The notes beneath the pieces were generated by a model. That model was not told the DNA's origin, ran no database searches, and saw only the letters and a list, made by a program, of their open reading frames with translations. Shown piece after piece: positions 1 through 8,363 of a stretch of 24,748 nt of DNA (its first letter is position 1; each line of letters begins with the position of its first letter). The DNA is from Anncaliia algerae PRA339. Lineage: Eukaryota; Microsporidia; Tubulinosematidae. Made by a program: the position numbers and the translations under genes. The stretch spans positions 1 through 24,748 of the forward strand of contig KK365182.1 of NCBI GenBank assembly GCA_000385875.2. The letters are read 5' to 3'.

Positions 1-630
1 TTTGGTAAACAATCAGATTCCAACTAAACTTAAATATAATCTACGTAGAAGCAACCTTGGCGTGATGCCCGAGAAGGTAAAAAGTAATGATTATAATATT
101 GTAAACTAATATCCATTAGGGTTGATTTTATTCGGATCTCTCTGATTTACATTGTTTAAAAGAATAAAACCATTGTAGAAACTCATGTTCTTATTTAAAG
201 TTTCTTTAAATGCTTTTTCTAAAACATTTAACACAATATCTTTTCCTTATTCAGAAGGTCTCAGGTTGGTTTATATTATAACCAACTCTTTCATTCAAAA
301 AGGATCTATTAGATCCAACTATTAAGATTTTCTTTCTCTCGTGTTTTATCTTTTATCCTTAAGACAAATATTTCAAGAAATTTATTAATTAAAATTAATG
401 TCTTTTTACAACATAGAGACAAATATCATGATAAGTTTTGAAAACTGATGTATTCTAGAAATTTAATATGAAATAATGTATTTAAATTCTAGCTCTGTTC
501 TTTTATCTCTTTAACTTTTTATTTTTTTTTAATTGTTTAAAATAATTTCTAGAATGCACTTAGACACAATTAAATTAAAGGCATTATAATTTAATTATTT
601 TTATTATTTTAAAATATATTTGATTTTTTG

Positions 631-864
631 ATTATGGCATCATTTATGCTCAAAGAAGTATTTAAAATAAATTGATTTAGCATTAATTAGTTCTATTTTT
701 ACTTAAAAATGAATCAAAGGGCATACATAAAAAATATATCTTTGGTTTTATACTTTTCATCCATCAATCATCTTCTTAATCTTAATCAAGTATAATTAAT
801 GCTAATATGTTTTGATTAAATTGTAATTTGTATGTAAAATGATTAATTAAAGTCTTTATGATGG
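631..864 (+). repeat. Dispersed repeat, copy A
   Basis: This stretch aligns over its whole length with 14498-14721 in the same orientation. Both share the same ordered blocks: TAAATAAATTGATTT, then AAAG.GCATA, then CC.CAATCAT, then AATCTTAAT, then TATAAT, then GATTAATT, and finally TTATGATGG or TATGATGG. By eye the two are roughly two thirds identical. No coding potential and no terminal inverted repeat are evident, so the family is unknown. It may be an old non-autonomous transposon or a decayed segmental copy. Confidence 0.55.
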
Positions 865-914
865 AGAAGATATATCATAACACTTTTTATACATGATATT
901 GTCGTATCCCCGGG

Positions 915-960
915 TCTTCATTCCTCCCTTTAGGTATCTTTGCATAAGGGAGGAAGAAGA
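915..960 (+). other. Strong GC-rich hairpin followed by TTTT
   Basis: TCTTC (915-919), a one-base bulge A at 920 and TTCCTCCCTT (921-930) pair with AAGGGAGGAA (946-955) and GAAGA (956-960). This makes a 15-bp stem with a 15-nt loop, immediately followed by TTTT at 961-964. CCCCGGG lies just upstream. In DNA this AT-rich, such a stem is exceptional. A stem with a T-run could mark the 3' end of a small RNA gene, for example a Pol III transcript, but it could also be a transposon end. The pairing is seen directly; the function is not known. Confidence 0.6.
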
Positions 961-1086
961 TTTTATACTTTTAAAATAATTTAAGGAAGAAGAGCAGTTT
1001 TAATGACCCATGATTTATTTAATATTTCACCAATTTATATTTAACTTAAATTGGAAAATCAGAATGATGAAAAATTCATTTACCCC

Positions 1087-1282
1087 TAGGAGGAGAGTAG
1101 AGGAGACACGAACTCTGGAGGTTGCGTGGAGTGTAATCTCCAGAGGAGAGGTTGATCATTTGAATATCCTCTTTATGCATATATGTTCTTTGTGGTGGGA
1201 TTCCACAGATATTACTATTAATATATAAATATAACCCTTGTCTCATAAAGTAAGGGAAATGCCCAAAAAACATGCTGCTGCA
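1087..1282 (+). other. GC-rich island with a chain of hairpins; possible structured RNA
   Basis: Base composition changes sharply here compared with the surrounding DNA. Consecutive stem-loops can be drawn: CTCTGGAG (1113-1120) with CTCCAGAG (1138-1145); AGAGG (1147-1151) with CCTCT (1168-1172); TGTGG (1191-1195) with CCACA (1203-1207); CCCTT (1235-1239) with AAGGG (1252-1256); and a CTGCAG palindrome near 1278-1283. The arrangement suggests a structured non-coding RNA, but I could not match it to tRNA, 5S rRNA, U1, U2, U4, U5, U6, SRP RNA or RNase P RNA motifs. A short unknown protein (1010-1228) is the alternative. A relic of horizontally acquired DNA is also possible. Confidence 0.35.
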
Positions 1283-1879
1283 GTTCAAAAGTATACTCTG
1301 CGCATGGTGGAAGCGTAATATATAGAATACAAATCAATCCTACATGTGATGGTTCTTTGTAATTCATTTATATTATTCTCCTTATATATTTCGATCTTTA
1401 AAAAATATTTATCTAAAATTTTTTAGATTGTTTTTCTAAACGACCCATGCAAGTAAAAACTACAATGATGTTTATTTTTCTGTTATAGCTCAAAAGGGAT
1501 TTTATTCAAGGAGATATCAATGTATTTTCTATTATAGTAAGATCCCTCTAAGTAATTTAAGCATAGGGATTATGCAGGGTTATCTTTATATATGTACAAT
1601 TCACTTTTATTTAAATTTTAATTATAAAAAATATACTAGCCATTTTAAATTCAATTTTTGATATTATATTTTTAATTCTCTCTTTCTTTACCATTGAATA
1701 TATGATAGATTGTAATATTTTTTGTCTTTAACAAGTTTTTATTAAATATTATTCTAATATCTAAGAAATAAATATTCTTTTAAATTAATATTTAGAATAT
1801 AAAAATATTATCTTGAATTTTTAAATAATAATATTTTTATTTTACAATAATATATTTAAATTATAAATATTTTTAACCA

Positions 1880-3460
1880 ATGACAGAACAAGAATTTTTT
1901 CACTCAAAACATTACAATAAATTTACTAAGTTAAGTGGTAAAATAAAGAATGAATGTGAGGACTTTATAGTCAAAGAAATTTATGACAATGAAATATGTG
2001 AGGATAAGGCAAAAATAAATTATAATGGAATAGCAATTGTTGATAAATTTCTAAAGTTTTTAGCAGAGAATGAAAATTTAACACTTTTAGAGATCAATAA
2101 ATATGAAGTTAATTATGAAATTATTTTTGATAAGTGTAAATATGTCTTTAATGCTAATGAAAATGAGGAAGATAATAGAAATGATCATTTGAATGAAACT
2201 ATTATAAAATATTTAAATAATTTAGAATATAAAGAATATTTTTTTAACTGTAATGACAAAGAATTAAGAACTTTAATGCATACTTTATTAAAATTACATC
2301 CAATGATTTATACATTTAGTGATGGTTGCTATTTTAAAATAAAAACATGTTTGATACAAAATTATTCCTTTATCCTTAAAAAAATTAACAAGGATACATC
2401 AGATGTTAAAAATTTATTAGAACGTCATTTGAGTAATACAATAGATCCTGTTTATAAGGATAACGAATCCGAAGGACTCTTTACTAATGAATTGCTAAAC
2501 AAACTTGATATTTTGGAGGATACGAGAAGTAATATCAGCTGTAGAGTAAGTTTTGCTGGGAATAAAGATAAAAAAGCAATCACCTATCAAAGAATGAATG
2601 TTAAATGTAATTTTATTTCTCTATTTATGCTTCACTTAAATAATATAGAAATATTTGACATAAGAAGATCTAACAAGGGAATTGACTTAGGAGAACTTTA
2701 TGGAAATAAATTTGTTATAAAAGTAAAATTAGATGATGCATTGAGCAAAGAAAATGTTGATGCATTGATTGAAAATCATTTGAATGAAAATGCTATTATG
2801 GAAAATGGGAAACTTTATTTTAAAAGTGTTAAATTCATCAACTATTTTGGCATGCAAAGATTTGGTAGATCTAAAAATAATCACGTGATTGGAGAATTGT
2901 TTCATAACGGTAAAGTTAATGAAGGAGTTAGTTTAATTCTTATGACCTTTATAAACAGTAGAAAAGAAAGTGAGCTAATGCATAAATTATTAGAAGAAAG
3001 GGATTATAACTCTTTGTTAAAATTAACTCCACATTCTTTCTTTTTAGAAAGGAAAATACTTTATCTACTAATGAAAAATCAAAAGATTGTTCTTAATAAA
3101 TTACCAAGAGAAACAATAATGTTGTACTTACATTCCTATCAATCCTATGTGTTTAATAATGAAGTTAATATATTTCTAGAGAGCTTAAAGGATGATGTAC
3201 CAACAAAGAAGGAGTTTGATATTTTTGTAAAAAAAGATGAGGAATTTATACAAAATGAAAATGCAAATTTAGATGAAGTATATTTGAAATTGCATAAATT
3301 AAATAATAAATTAGCAAAGGGAGATTTTAGAAGGATAATAAGTACTGCCTATGAGGTATTTATAAAATACTCTAACGATGAAGTTATTTTTGAATTTACT
3401 TTAGAGAAAGGAATTTATGCAACCATGTTTTTAAGAGAATTTATAAATTCAAAAGAATAA
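1880..3460 (+). CDS. PUS7: tRNA/RNA pseudouridine synthase, TruD/Pus7 family
   Basis: This enzyme family isomerises uridine to pseudouridine in tRNA, and in U2 snRNA and mRNA in yeast (Pus7). Three signatures are visible in the 526 residues. An ECEDFIVKEI segment near residues 25-34 matches the family's first motif. FAGNKDKKAIT at 225-235 is the catalytic motif, with the expected nucleophile Asp at 230. NYFGMQRFG at 321-329 is the third conserved motif. The length is somewhat shorter than yeast Pus7, as expected for a microsporidian. The ATG is preceded by TTTTAACCA, the CC-type context found before several genes here, which supports this start. It is monocistronic, with long non-coding flanks on both sides. 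The frame is intact and no intron is seen. Family assignment is firm; the exact RNA target cannot be read from the sequence. Confidence 0.93.
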   Translation: MTEQEFFHSKHYNKFTKLSGKIKNECEDFIVKEIYDNEICEDKAKINYNGIAIVDKFLKFLAENENLTLLEINKYEVNYEIIFDKCKYVFNANENEEDNRNDHLNETIIKYLNNLEYKEYFFNCNDKELRTLMHTLLKLHPMIYTFSDGCYFKIKTCLIQNYSFILKKINKDTSDVKNLLERHLSNTIDPVYKDNESEGLFTNELLNKLDILEDTRSNISCRVSFAGNKDKKAITYQRMNVKCNFISLFMLHLNNIEIFDIRRSNKGIDLGELYGNKFVIKVKLDDALSKENVDALIENHLNENAIMENGKLYFKSVKFINYFGMQRFGRSKNNHVIGELFHNGKVNEGVSLILMTFINSRKESELMHKLLEERDYNSLLKLTPHSFFLERKILYLLMKNQKIVLNKLPRETIMLYLHSYQSYVFNNEVNIFLESLKDDVPTKKEFDIFVKKDEEFIQNENANLDEVYLKLHKLNNKLAKGDFRRIISTAYEVFIKYSNDEVIFEFTLEKGIYATMFLREFINSKE

Positions 3461-5230
3461 ATTATTTTAATGAAAATTTTATTTCAAAGAAAAATATTTT
3501 AAAAATATTTATCATGGCATGTTTTTTTAAAATGAATAAAAATTCTATTTAAAATATTGTTTATAAGAAAAAATTATCTTTTTTTGTTAAATTTAATCAT
3601 AAGAAATATAAATAAGCAAAAGTAAAAATATATTTATTACTTTAAATAAGTGAATATGCAGAAAAAATGCCTACAAAATTATATTTTATTTAAAAAAAAT
3701 ATTTCTTAACCAATGTTTTACAATGTACAAAAATTAATATAGCAAACATATTTATATTTTTTTATGCCTTTAGGATTTATTAAATTATGCATAGAAACTT
3801 AAGGAGAAAGATTTCTAATATTTTTATTAATGAAATAACATTATGAGTACCACAGAATTAATATTGAACTTTATTTTTAAAAAAGGAATAAATTCTTTGA
3901 GCTGTTATGATACAACAGAATCGCATAAAAATATATCAAATTATTAAAATTTTAATTTTCTCCTGGAAAAAAGCGATTGCTATCAAATATTCACTTTTGT
4001 ATTAATTAAGTTTGATCTAGAACAATCTTTTTTTAATTATTTCATTTAAGAAATATTGGGGATAATGGCAATGGAAAGGATGTGTAAATAAAATAAATGG
4101 TTCTACAACAGCTATAATAGAAATTCTTTTATATTTTTTATGAATTTATTTAACAAAGATCACATACATAAATCTACTTCTGAAAGAAAAAAATAAATCT
4201 CAAAATTATAATATCCCTTTAAAGTATATAGGTATTTCATTTAACTTCAGTTTTTTAATTATTCCTTGCTTTTATTCTTATCGTTAAAAAACCTTTAAAA
4301 ATATACTTTGTTGCTTTCCTTATCACTTATCCTACTTTATAAATGTAATATAGATATTTTTACCATTATCTTTATTTAATCTTTCATTATTATCTCTACC
4401 AAACATGGGTTATAATTGTTACTTCTTTTTATAGTAAATGAATTAATAGATAAAATATCTTCATTATCTAACAATATTTAATAGAGCTTCATTTTTAACT
4501 GTGTAAATTTTACCAATTTTTCGAAATGTAAATTAAAGCATATCAAACCAAAATTCTATTTATTTAGTAAAATATAAATTTAGTGGTATTTTTTAAATTT
4601 CTACAAAATTATAGAAATTAACAAATTCTAACAAATATGAAGGTAGCTTTGGATGGTTCATAAATCATGTATTTTTTTATTTTCTATTCAATAATTTATT
4701 GCAACACTTAAATGATTCTTAATGTTAAATCTTAAAAATTTAATGCAAGCTTTTATTTTGTGTTTAATTTTGATTTAAATTGATATTTTAATAGGATAAT
4801 TTGAAATTTTCTTTTTATACAAATTTTAAATAAAATTAAAAAATACCTTTAAAAATTTTTTAAATTATTTTTGCTAAAAATATTTGGATTAAAATAAGTT
4901 AAACCATACTAAAAAAACATGTTGAATCTAACATTGCAAAGATATGAGCATTTTAACATTGCAAAAATATTTTAAAAAATTTTTAGAGGTATTTTTTTAA
5001 TTTAATTAATTAAATGATTAATTGTGACCAAAATGTGTCTATGCTCAAAACTTCCTCTTTAAATTATCATTCTTCAGAATGAAAATGAGTTTACACTTAA
5101 AAAAATTATACCTCACAATGTAAACTATCAATCAAAATAAAAATGATACAAATAACCAGATAAAAAATATAAGACAACTACAGAAAATATAAAATTTTTA
5201 AAAAATATTTATTTTTAATTTTTTATTATT
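3461..5230. other. Intergenic region with a MITE-like element
   Basis: No gene is supported. The longest plausible reading is a 34-codon ORF at 3843-3947 (+) with no family resemblance. The only structured element I see is the inverted-repeat unit at 4833-5003, listed separately. The rest is AT-rich low-complexity DNA. Confidence 0.55.
4833..5003. repeat. MITE-like inverted-repeat element, about 170 bp
   Basis: The left arm (about 4833-4874) and the reverse complement of the right arm (about 4961-5003) match over some 42 bases with only about three differences. They share the core ATACCT, then TAAAAATTTTTTAAA, and end in ATTTTTGC. The interior of about 86 bp has no coding capacity and contains the direct repeat TAACATTGCAAA or CTAACATTGCAAA twice (about 4929-4940 and 4954-4964). 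Size and long terminal inverted repeats fit a miniature DNA transposon. No target duplication can be defined with confidence because the flanks are low complexity. Superfamily unknown. Confidence 0.55.
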
Positions 5231-5839
5231 TTACAAAGTCAAGATTCTTTCATCACCAGAAATAACAAACATGGTATAAAAGAACATAAAGATAGTTTTG
5301 ATAAAAGGTCTGAATATTCCTTCTAGACTTCTTGTAAAATTAAATCTTCTTCTGCTTAATGTTTTAAGCATAAGCAATGTAATAATCAAAATAGCAATTT
5401 CAGAATTATTTGCGAATACAAGCAAAAGAATTATAGAAAATTTTATAATCAATTCTTTCTTCACGACGGCATTGACTCTATTTAATAATTTAACAAAAGA
5501 ATTATAAAAAGTATTTTCACTCACTAAGAATGCTTGACCATCCTTAATTCTTACATCTCTTTTGTTAACTAATACTTTAAGTTTATCAGAATGCGAGTCT
5601 AAGATAGCCTCACTAAAGAAATTGAAGCATAATGATTCATTCTCATTTATACTAAGCTCTTTAAGCACAGTGGAATCAAATAATATCTTCTCCCCCTTCC
5701 TTAGATTAAATCTATGCTCTCCTTTCTTATAAAATTCTAATATTTCTTCTTTTATGTCTTTAATGTGAGTTTCCCTATCATACTCTTTTTCTATGACCAT
5801 TGTGTAGGTGCTATTGTCAAATACTATTATTTTGACCAT
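5231..5839 (-). CDS. Small membrane protein with ubiquitin-like N-terminus (Herp/Usa1-like?)
   Basis: The protein has 202 residues. I start it at the ATG at 5839, not at the in-frame one at 5887, because this ATG has the CC context (AAACC directly before ATG) and the upstream 16 residues look like leader read-through. Residues 1-75 have the strand-helix-strand pattern of a ubiquitin-like beta-grasp domain, beginning MVKIIVFDN and including the loop LRKGEKILFDSTVLKELSIN. After a hydrophilic linker, two hydrophobic stretches at about 130-143 and 148-161 could form a hairpin, and a third lies at about 179-195. An N-terminal ubiquitin-like domain plus a membrane hairpin is the plan of Herp/Usa1, scaffold proteins of ER-associated degradation. 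That family call is inference from architecture; the ORF itself is clear. The nearest neighbour upstream is the Efl1 frame on the same strand. Confidence 0.7.
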   Translation of the reverse strand: MVKIIVFDNSTYTMVIEKEYDRETHIKDIKEEILEFYKKGEHRFNLRKGEKILFDSTVLKELSINENESLCFNFFSEAILDSHSDKLKVLVNKRDVRIKDGQAFLVSENTFYNSFVKLLNRVNAVVKKELIIKFSIILLLVFANNSEIAILIITLLMLKTLSRRRFNFTRSLEGIFRPFIKTIFMFFYTMFVISGDERILTL

Positions 5840-6314
5840 GGTTTGAAATTTTTTTTTATTTTTTAATAAAAGAATCCAGCCAATCATTTCTTTTTATTAA
5901 ATAAAGGAGACTTAAATTTGATTGATTTTATTAAAAGGAGTAAAGTATGGAATTGAAAGGTGATTTATTAAATATATTTTTATTGTTAATTTATTGTGTT
6001 AAAAGTCTTTTGTTATTTTATTTGAATTAATCAAAATTATACACTAAAATTAATAACTAACATTCATTGGTTAAATTTATCATTGATTTAAACATATAAA
6101 TTTATCTTTGATTTAAACATATTTTATATTTTAAATATTTTATTTTATATAAATTACATGTGATTTTCAAATTATGGGTTTGAAAATAAAAATATATAAC
6201 TTTAAGTATTTTTAGAATATTTTATAGTTTATTAAATCATATGATTATATTCTTCTGCATAAAATTTAGAGATATTTAATAAATTATAAAATATTTTAAA
6301 AATAATAAATAATT
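5840..6314. other. Intergenic spacer with a 25-bp tandem duplication
   Basis: The spacer lies between the ubiquitin-like membrane protein gene and the Efl1 frame. It contains two head-to-tail copies of a 25-bp unit at 6073-6097 and 6098-6122, which differ at a single base (ATCATTG versus ATCTTTG). The remainder is AT-rich with no further signal. Confidence 0.6.
6073..6122 (+). repeat. 25-bp tandem duplication, two copies
   Basis: Two adjacent units begin AAATTTATC and end TTTAAACATAT. They have one mismatch in 25 bases, so the duplication is probably recent. No functional role is evident. Confidence 0.75.
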
Positions 6315-6725
6315 TTATTCTTCAATGCTTAACATCTCAATACCTTTTTTGATTCTTAATTCACTTTCATATTTCTTGAAAATACCTTCTCTCTTAAGAA
6401 ATAACCAATCCTTAGGCTGTATAAATACTGTTCCTTTACATGAAATACCAACATTTTCTACAAAATTATTGTAATGAATTGTAGGGAGTATTATTTCTAC
6501 CCTGTAGTAAGTGTTATACTCTATCAATTGTATAACACCATCATAAGTGTTTCCTAAGGAATAAAGTGTATGCATTTGATCATCAGGGGTATCACAAAGT
6601 AACCTTATGTGTTGACTAATAATTATTGGTTGACTTTTTTCGTAAGCAACACATAAATAATTTCTTATTTTAGAATAGCAATTGATATTTGAGTTAAGAA
6701 TGAATTTAGTAAATTTAATTTTCTC
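6315..6725 (-). CDS. EFL1: C-terminal part of the Efl1 frame, behind an in-frame TAA
   Basis: Reading on in the same frame past the TAA at 6726-6728 gives 136 further codons without a stop, ending at TAA 6315-6317. In DNA this AT-rich so long an open run is unlikely by chance. The content fits the end of domain IV and domain V of EF-2-like GTPases. LGNTYDGVI and then VEIILPTIHYNNFVENV correspond to the family's LG.vy.vi and its LPv.e.fgf..e.r segment. ISCKGTVFIQ corresponds to the following TSG.A segment, and RIKKGIE to the terminal R.RKGl. An internal ATG at 6573-6575 exists but starts in the middle of domain V, so independent translation from it would not make a sensible protein. I read this as the missing tail of the gene at 6726-8363. 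Confidence 0.7.
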   Translation of the reverse strand, partial: EKIKFTKFILNSNINCYSKIRNYLCVAYEKSQPIIISQHIRLLCDTPDDQMHTLYSLGNTYDGVIQLIEYNTYYRVEIILPTIHYNNFVENVGISCKGTVFIQPKDWLFLKREGIFKKYESELRIKKGIEMLSIEE

Positions 6726-8363
6726 TTAAATTAATAATCCATTATTAATAAAATTAATTAAAATACTTTCTGATAATTCATTGTTACTTACACATAAGCA
6801 TTCTTCATTTTCTGAAGGAATTACTTCTAAAAAAACATCCTCATTTTCAAATTTAGAATAAATAGTACTGCACTCTGCAAAAGAACCTTCCTTATCAATT
6901 AATGTGTATCCTGTCCCAAAATTAATTAATTTAATATCTGATACTACTTCACTCTTACTATATAATGCATCAAAATCATAAAGTACTTTTTCTAAATGTA
7001 CTCTTCCTTGAGTATTTATTTCAAATTCATTGTATTTGTTAAGTATTACTTTTATGCATGATTCAGTTTGATATATTTTTCTAAATAAATCTTTAAATAA
7101 ATTTAATTCATTTAAATTATTCACCAAAAGTATTTTAGAATAAAATGGTATTCTTTCTTCACATGCTCTTTTGTAATTATAAAGCATAAATTTAGCAATA
7201 AAATTTACTACACTATCATTTAAATCAATGCTTTTTAATGCTTTTATTTTGTTTTCCAATAATTTAATTGGTAAATCATTTATCTCTTGAGCATTCTCAT
7301 TAATAAAATATTCAATTTTATCATTCATTGCATAATTATTATGTAACTTTATTAATTCCATTAAATTAAAAAAATTACATTTCTTAAAAAAGTTTCCTTC
7401 CAATGCCACTAGATTATCTCCTGATACTTCTGACACTTCTTCTAGTCTTTCATTTTTAAAAATATAGATACCTTTGACCTTTTCAATAGACACATCTCTA
7501 TGATTAAAGCATAGCATAAAATCATCTTTAGATATTTTTCCTCCAAAAATTCTTGTGATGAATAATACTTTATCATTATGACATACTGAATATGAAGTCA
7601 AGGCTTGTGTAAAATTACTATGTTTTTCCTTATAAATGCATTTGTTAGACTGAAAAAGAGTCTTATGGAGTGGAAATAGTGATGTGAATACCTCCTTTGT
7701 GTTAATATTTTTAATTTTGTATTCGTTGAATATTTTTATGCATGAATTAGAATCAATAGCCTCTTTAATCTTAAAAATAAAGTAAATTAGTGATTTAATA
7801 GTTGAATTCTTTTTAAATACTGAAAAGGAAGTGTAATTTACTGCAAATGTATATTTTGTACTTCCAATGATAATATTATTCTTATTCCATTCAAAATAAT
7901 TATCATGATTAATAAATTTATCATCAAACATTGCTTGAATTTTGCATAAAATTTGTTCTAACCTAAAAACAACATCCTCTAAACTTAAATCAAATAATTT
8001 ATCTATTTTGTTAAGAAATAGGATTGTAGGTTTATTACTAATCAAAGAGAATATTCTTGGTGTGATTCCTTCATTAACATCAACCAATAAAATAGAAGTA
8101 TCTACTAATGAATTGCTTTCCATAATATTATGATGTAAATCAATATGACCTGGTGTATCTAAAAATGTCATCTGTACATCAGGTATATTTAATGCTGACA
8201 ATTTTAAAGTAATGCCTCTTGTTTGTTCATCTCCTCTGCTGTCTAAATACCTTAGCTCACCAGCTGAAATAGGAGAAATTGTTTTTGTATAAGCTAATAA
8301 AGAATCCAGTAGTGTTGTTTTACCATGATCAATATGAGCAACAACTGAAGTAATTATTGTCAT
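6726..8363 (-). CDS. EFL1: Efl1/Ria1 ribosome-biogenesis GTPase, cut short by an in-frame stop
   Basis: Efl1 is a cytoplasmic EF-2-like GTPase that, with Sdo1, releases the anti-association factor Tif6 (eIF6) from nascent 60S subunits. Visible motifs are G1 AHIDHGKT (9-16), the Efl1-type switch RYLDSRGDEQTRGIT (38-52), G3 DTPG (69-72) and G4 NKID (118-121). The EF-2 domain III end appears near GRVHLEKVLYDFDALY. RYLDSR.DEQ.RGIT is characteristic of Efl1 rather than of EF-2 itself. The annotated protein is 545 residues and stops within domain IV, right where the family has G-P-L-C-E-E-P (here GLLI, then TAA, then E). The rest of domain IV and domain V follows in the same frame at 6315-6725. TAA differs by one base from GAA (Glu), the codon expected there. 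It could be a genuine nonsense allele, read-through, or an assembly error. The CC-type leader is absent here. Confidence 0.9.
   Translation of the reverse strand: MTIITSVVAHIDHGKTTLLDSLLAYTKTISPISAGELRYLDSRGDEQTRGITLKLSALNIPDVQMTFLDTPGHIDLHHNIMESNSLVDTSILLVDVNEGITPRIFSLISNKPTILFLNKIDKLFDLSLEDVVFRLEQILCKIQAMFDDKFINHDNYFEWNKNNIIIGSTKYTFAVNYTSFSVFKKNSTIKSLIYFIFKIKEAIDSNSCIKIFNEYKIKNINTKEVFTSLFPLHKTLFQSNKCIYKEKHSNFTQALTSYSVCHNDKVLFITRIFGGKISKDDFMLCFNHRDVSIEKVKGIYIFKNERLEEVSEVSGDNLVALEGNFFKKCNFFNLMELIKLHNNYAMNDKIEYFINENAQEINDLPIKLLENKIKALKSIDLNDSVVNFIAKFMLYNYKRACEERIPFYSKILLVNNLNELNLFKDLFRKIYQTESCIKVILNKYNEFEINTQGRVHLEKVLYDFDALYSKSEVVSDIKLINFGTGYTLIDKEGSFAECSTIYSKFENEDVFLEVIPSENEECLCVSNNELSESILINFINNGLLI

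Larger units (their letters stand above)
1..1879. other. Intergenic region without a firm gene
   Basis: No convincing protein gene is visible. Most of it is low-complexity AT-rich DNA. Three things stand out. There are two small palindromes near 260-320 (GTTGGTT paired with AACCAAC, and GGATCTATTAGATCC). There is a copy of a dispersed repeat at about 631-864. There is a GC-rich, hairpin-rich island at about 905-1310, listed separately. A 72-codon ORF at 1010-1228 (+) lies inside the island and has CCC directly before its ATG, but its protein resembles nothing I know. Confidence 0.6.

Noticed and set aside
3843-3947. 34-codon ORF beginning MSTTELILNF
   Set aside because: Too short, no CC context and no homology recognised.
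5840-5887. Upstream in-frame ATG at 5887 as start of the ubiquitin-like membrane protein
   Set aside because: The 16 extra residues precede the beta-grasp fold and lack the CC context that the ATG at 5839 has.
6315-6575. Independent 86-residue gene starting at the ATG at 6575
   Set aside because: It is in the same frame as Efl1 and its sequence is Efl1 domain V. The homology extends upstream of this ATG up to the TAA.
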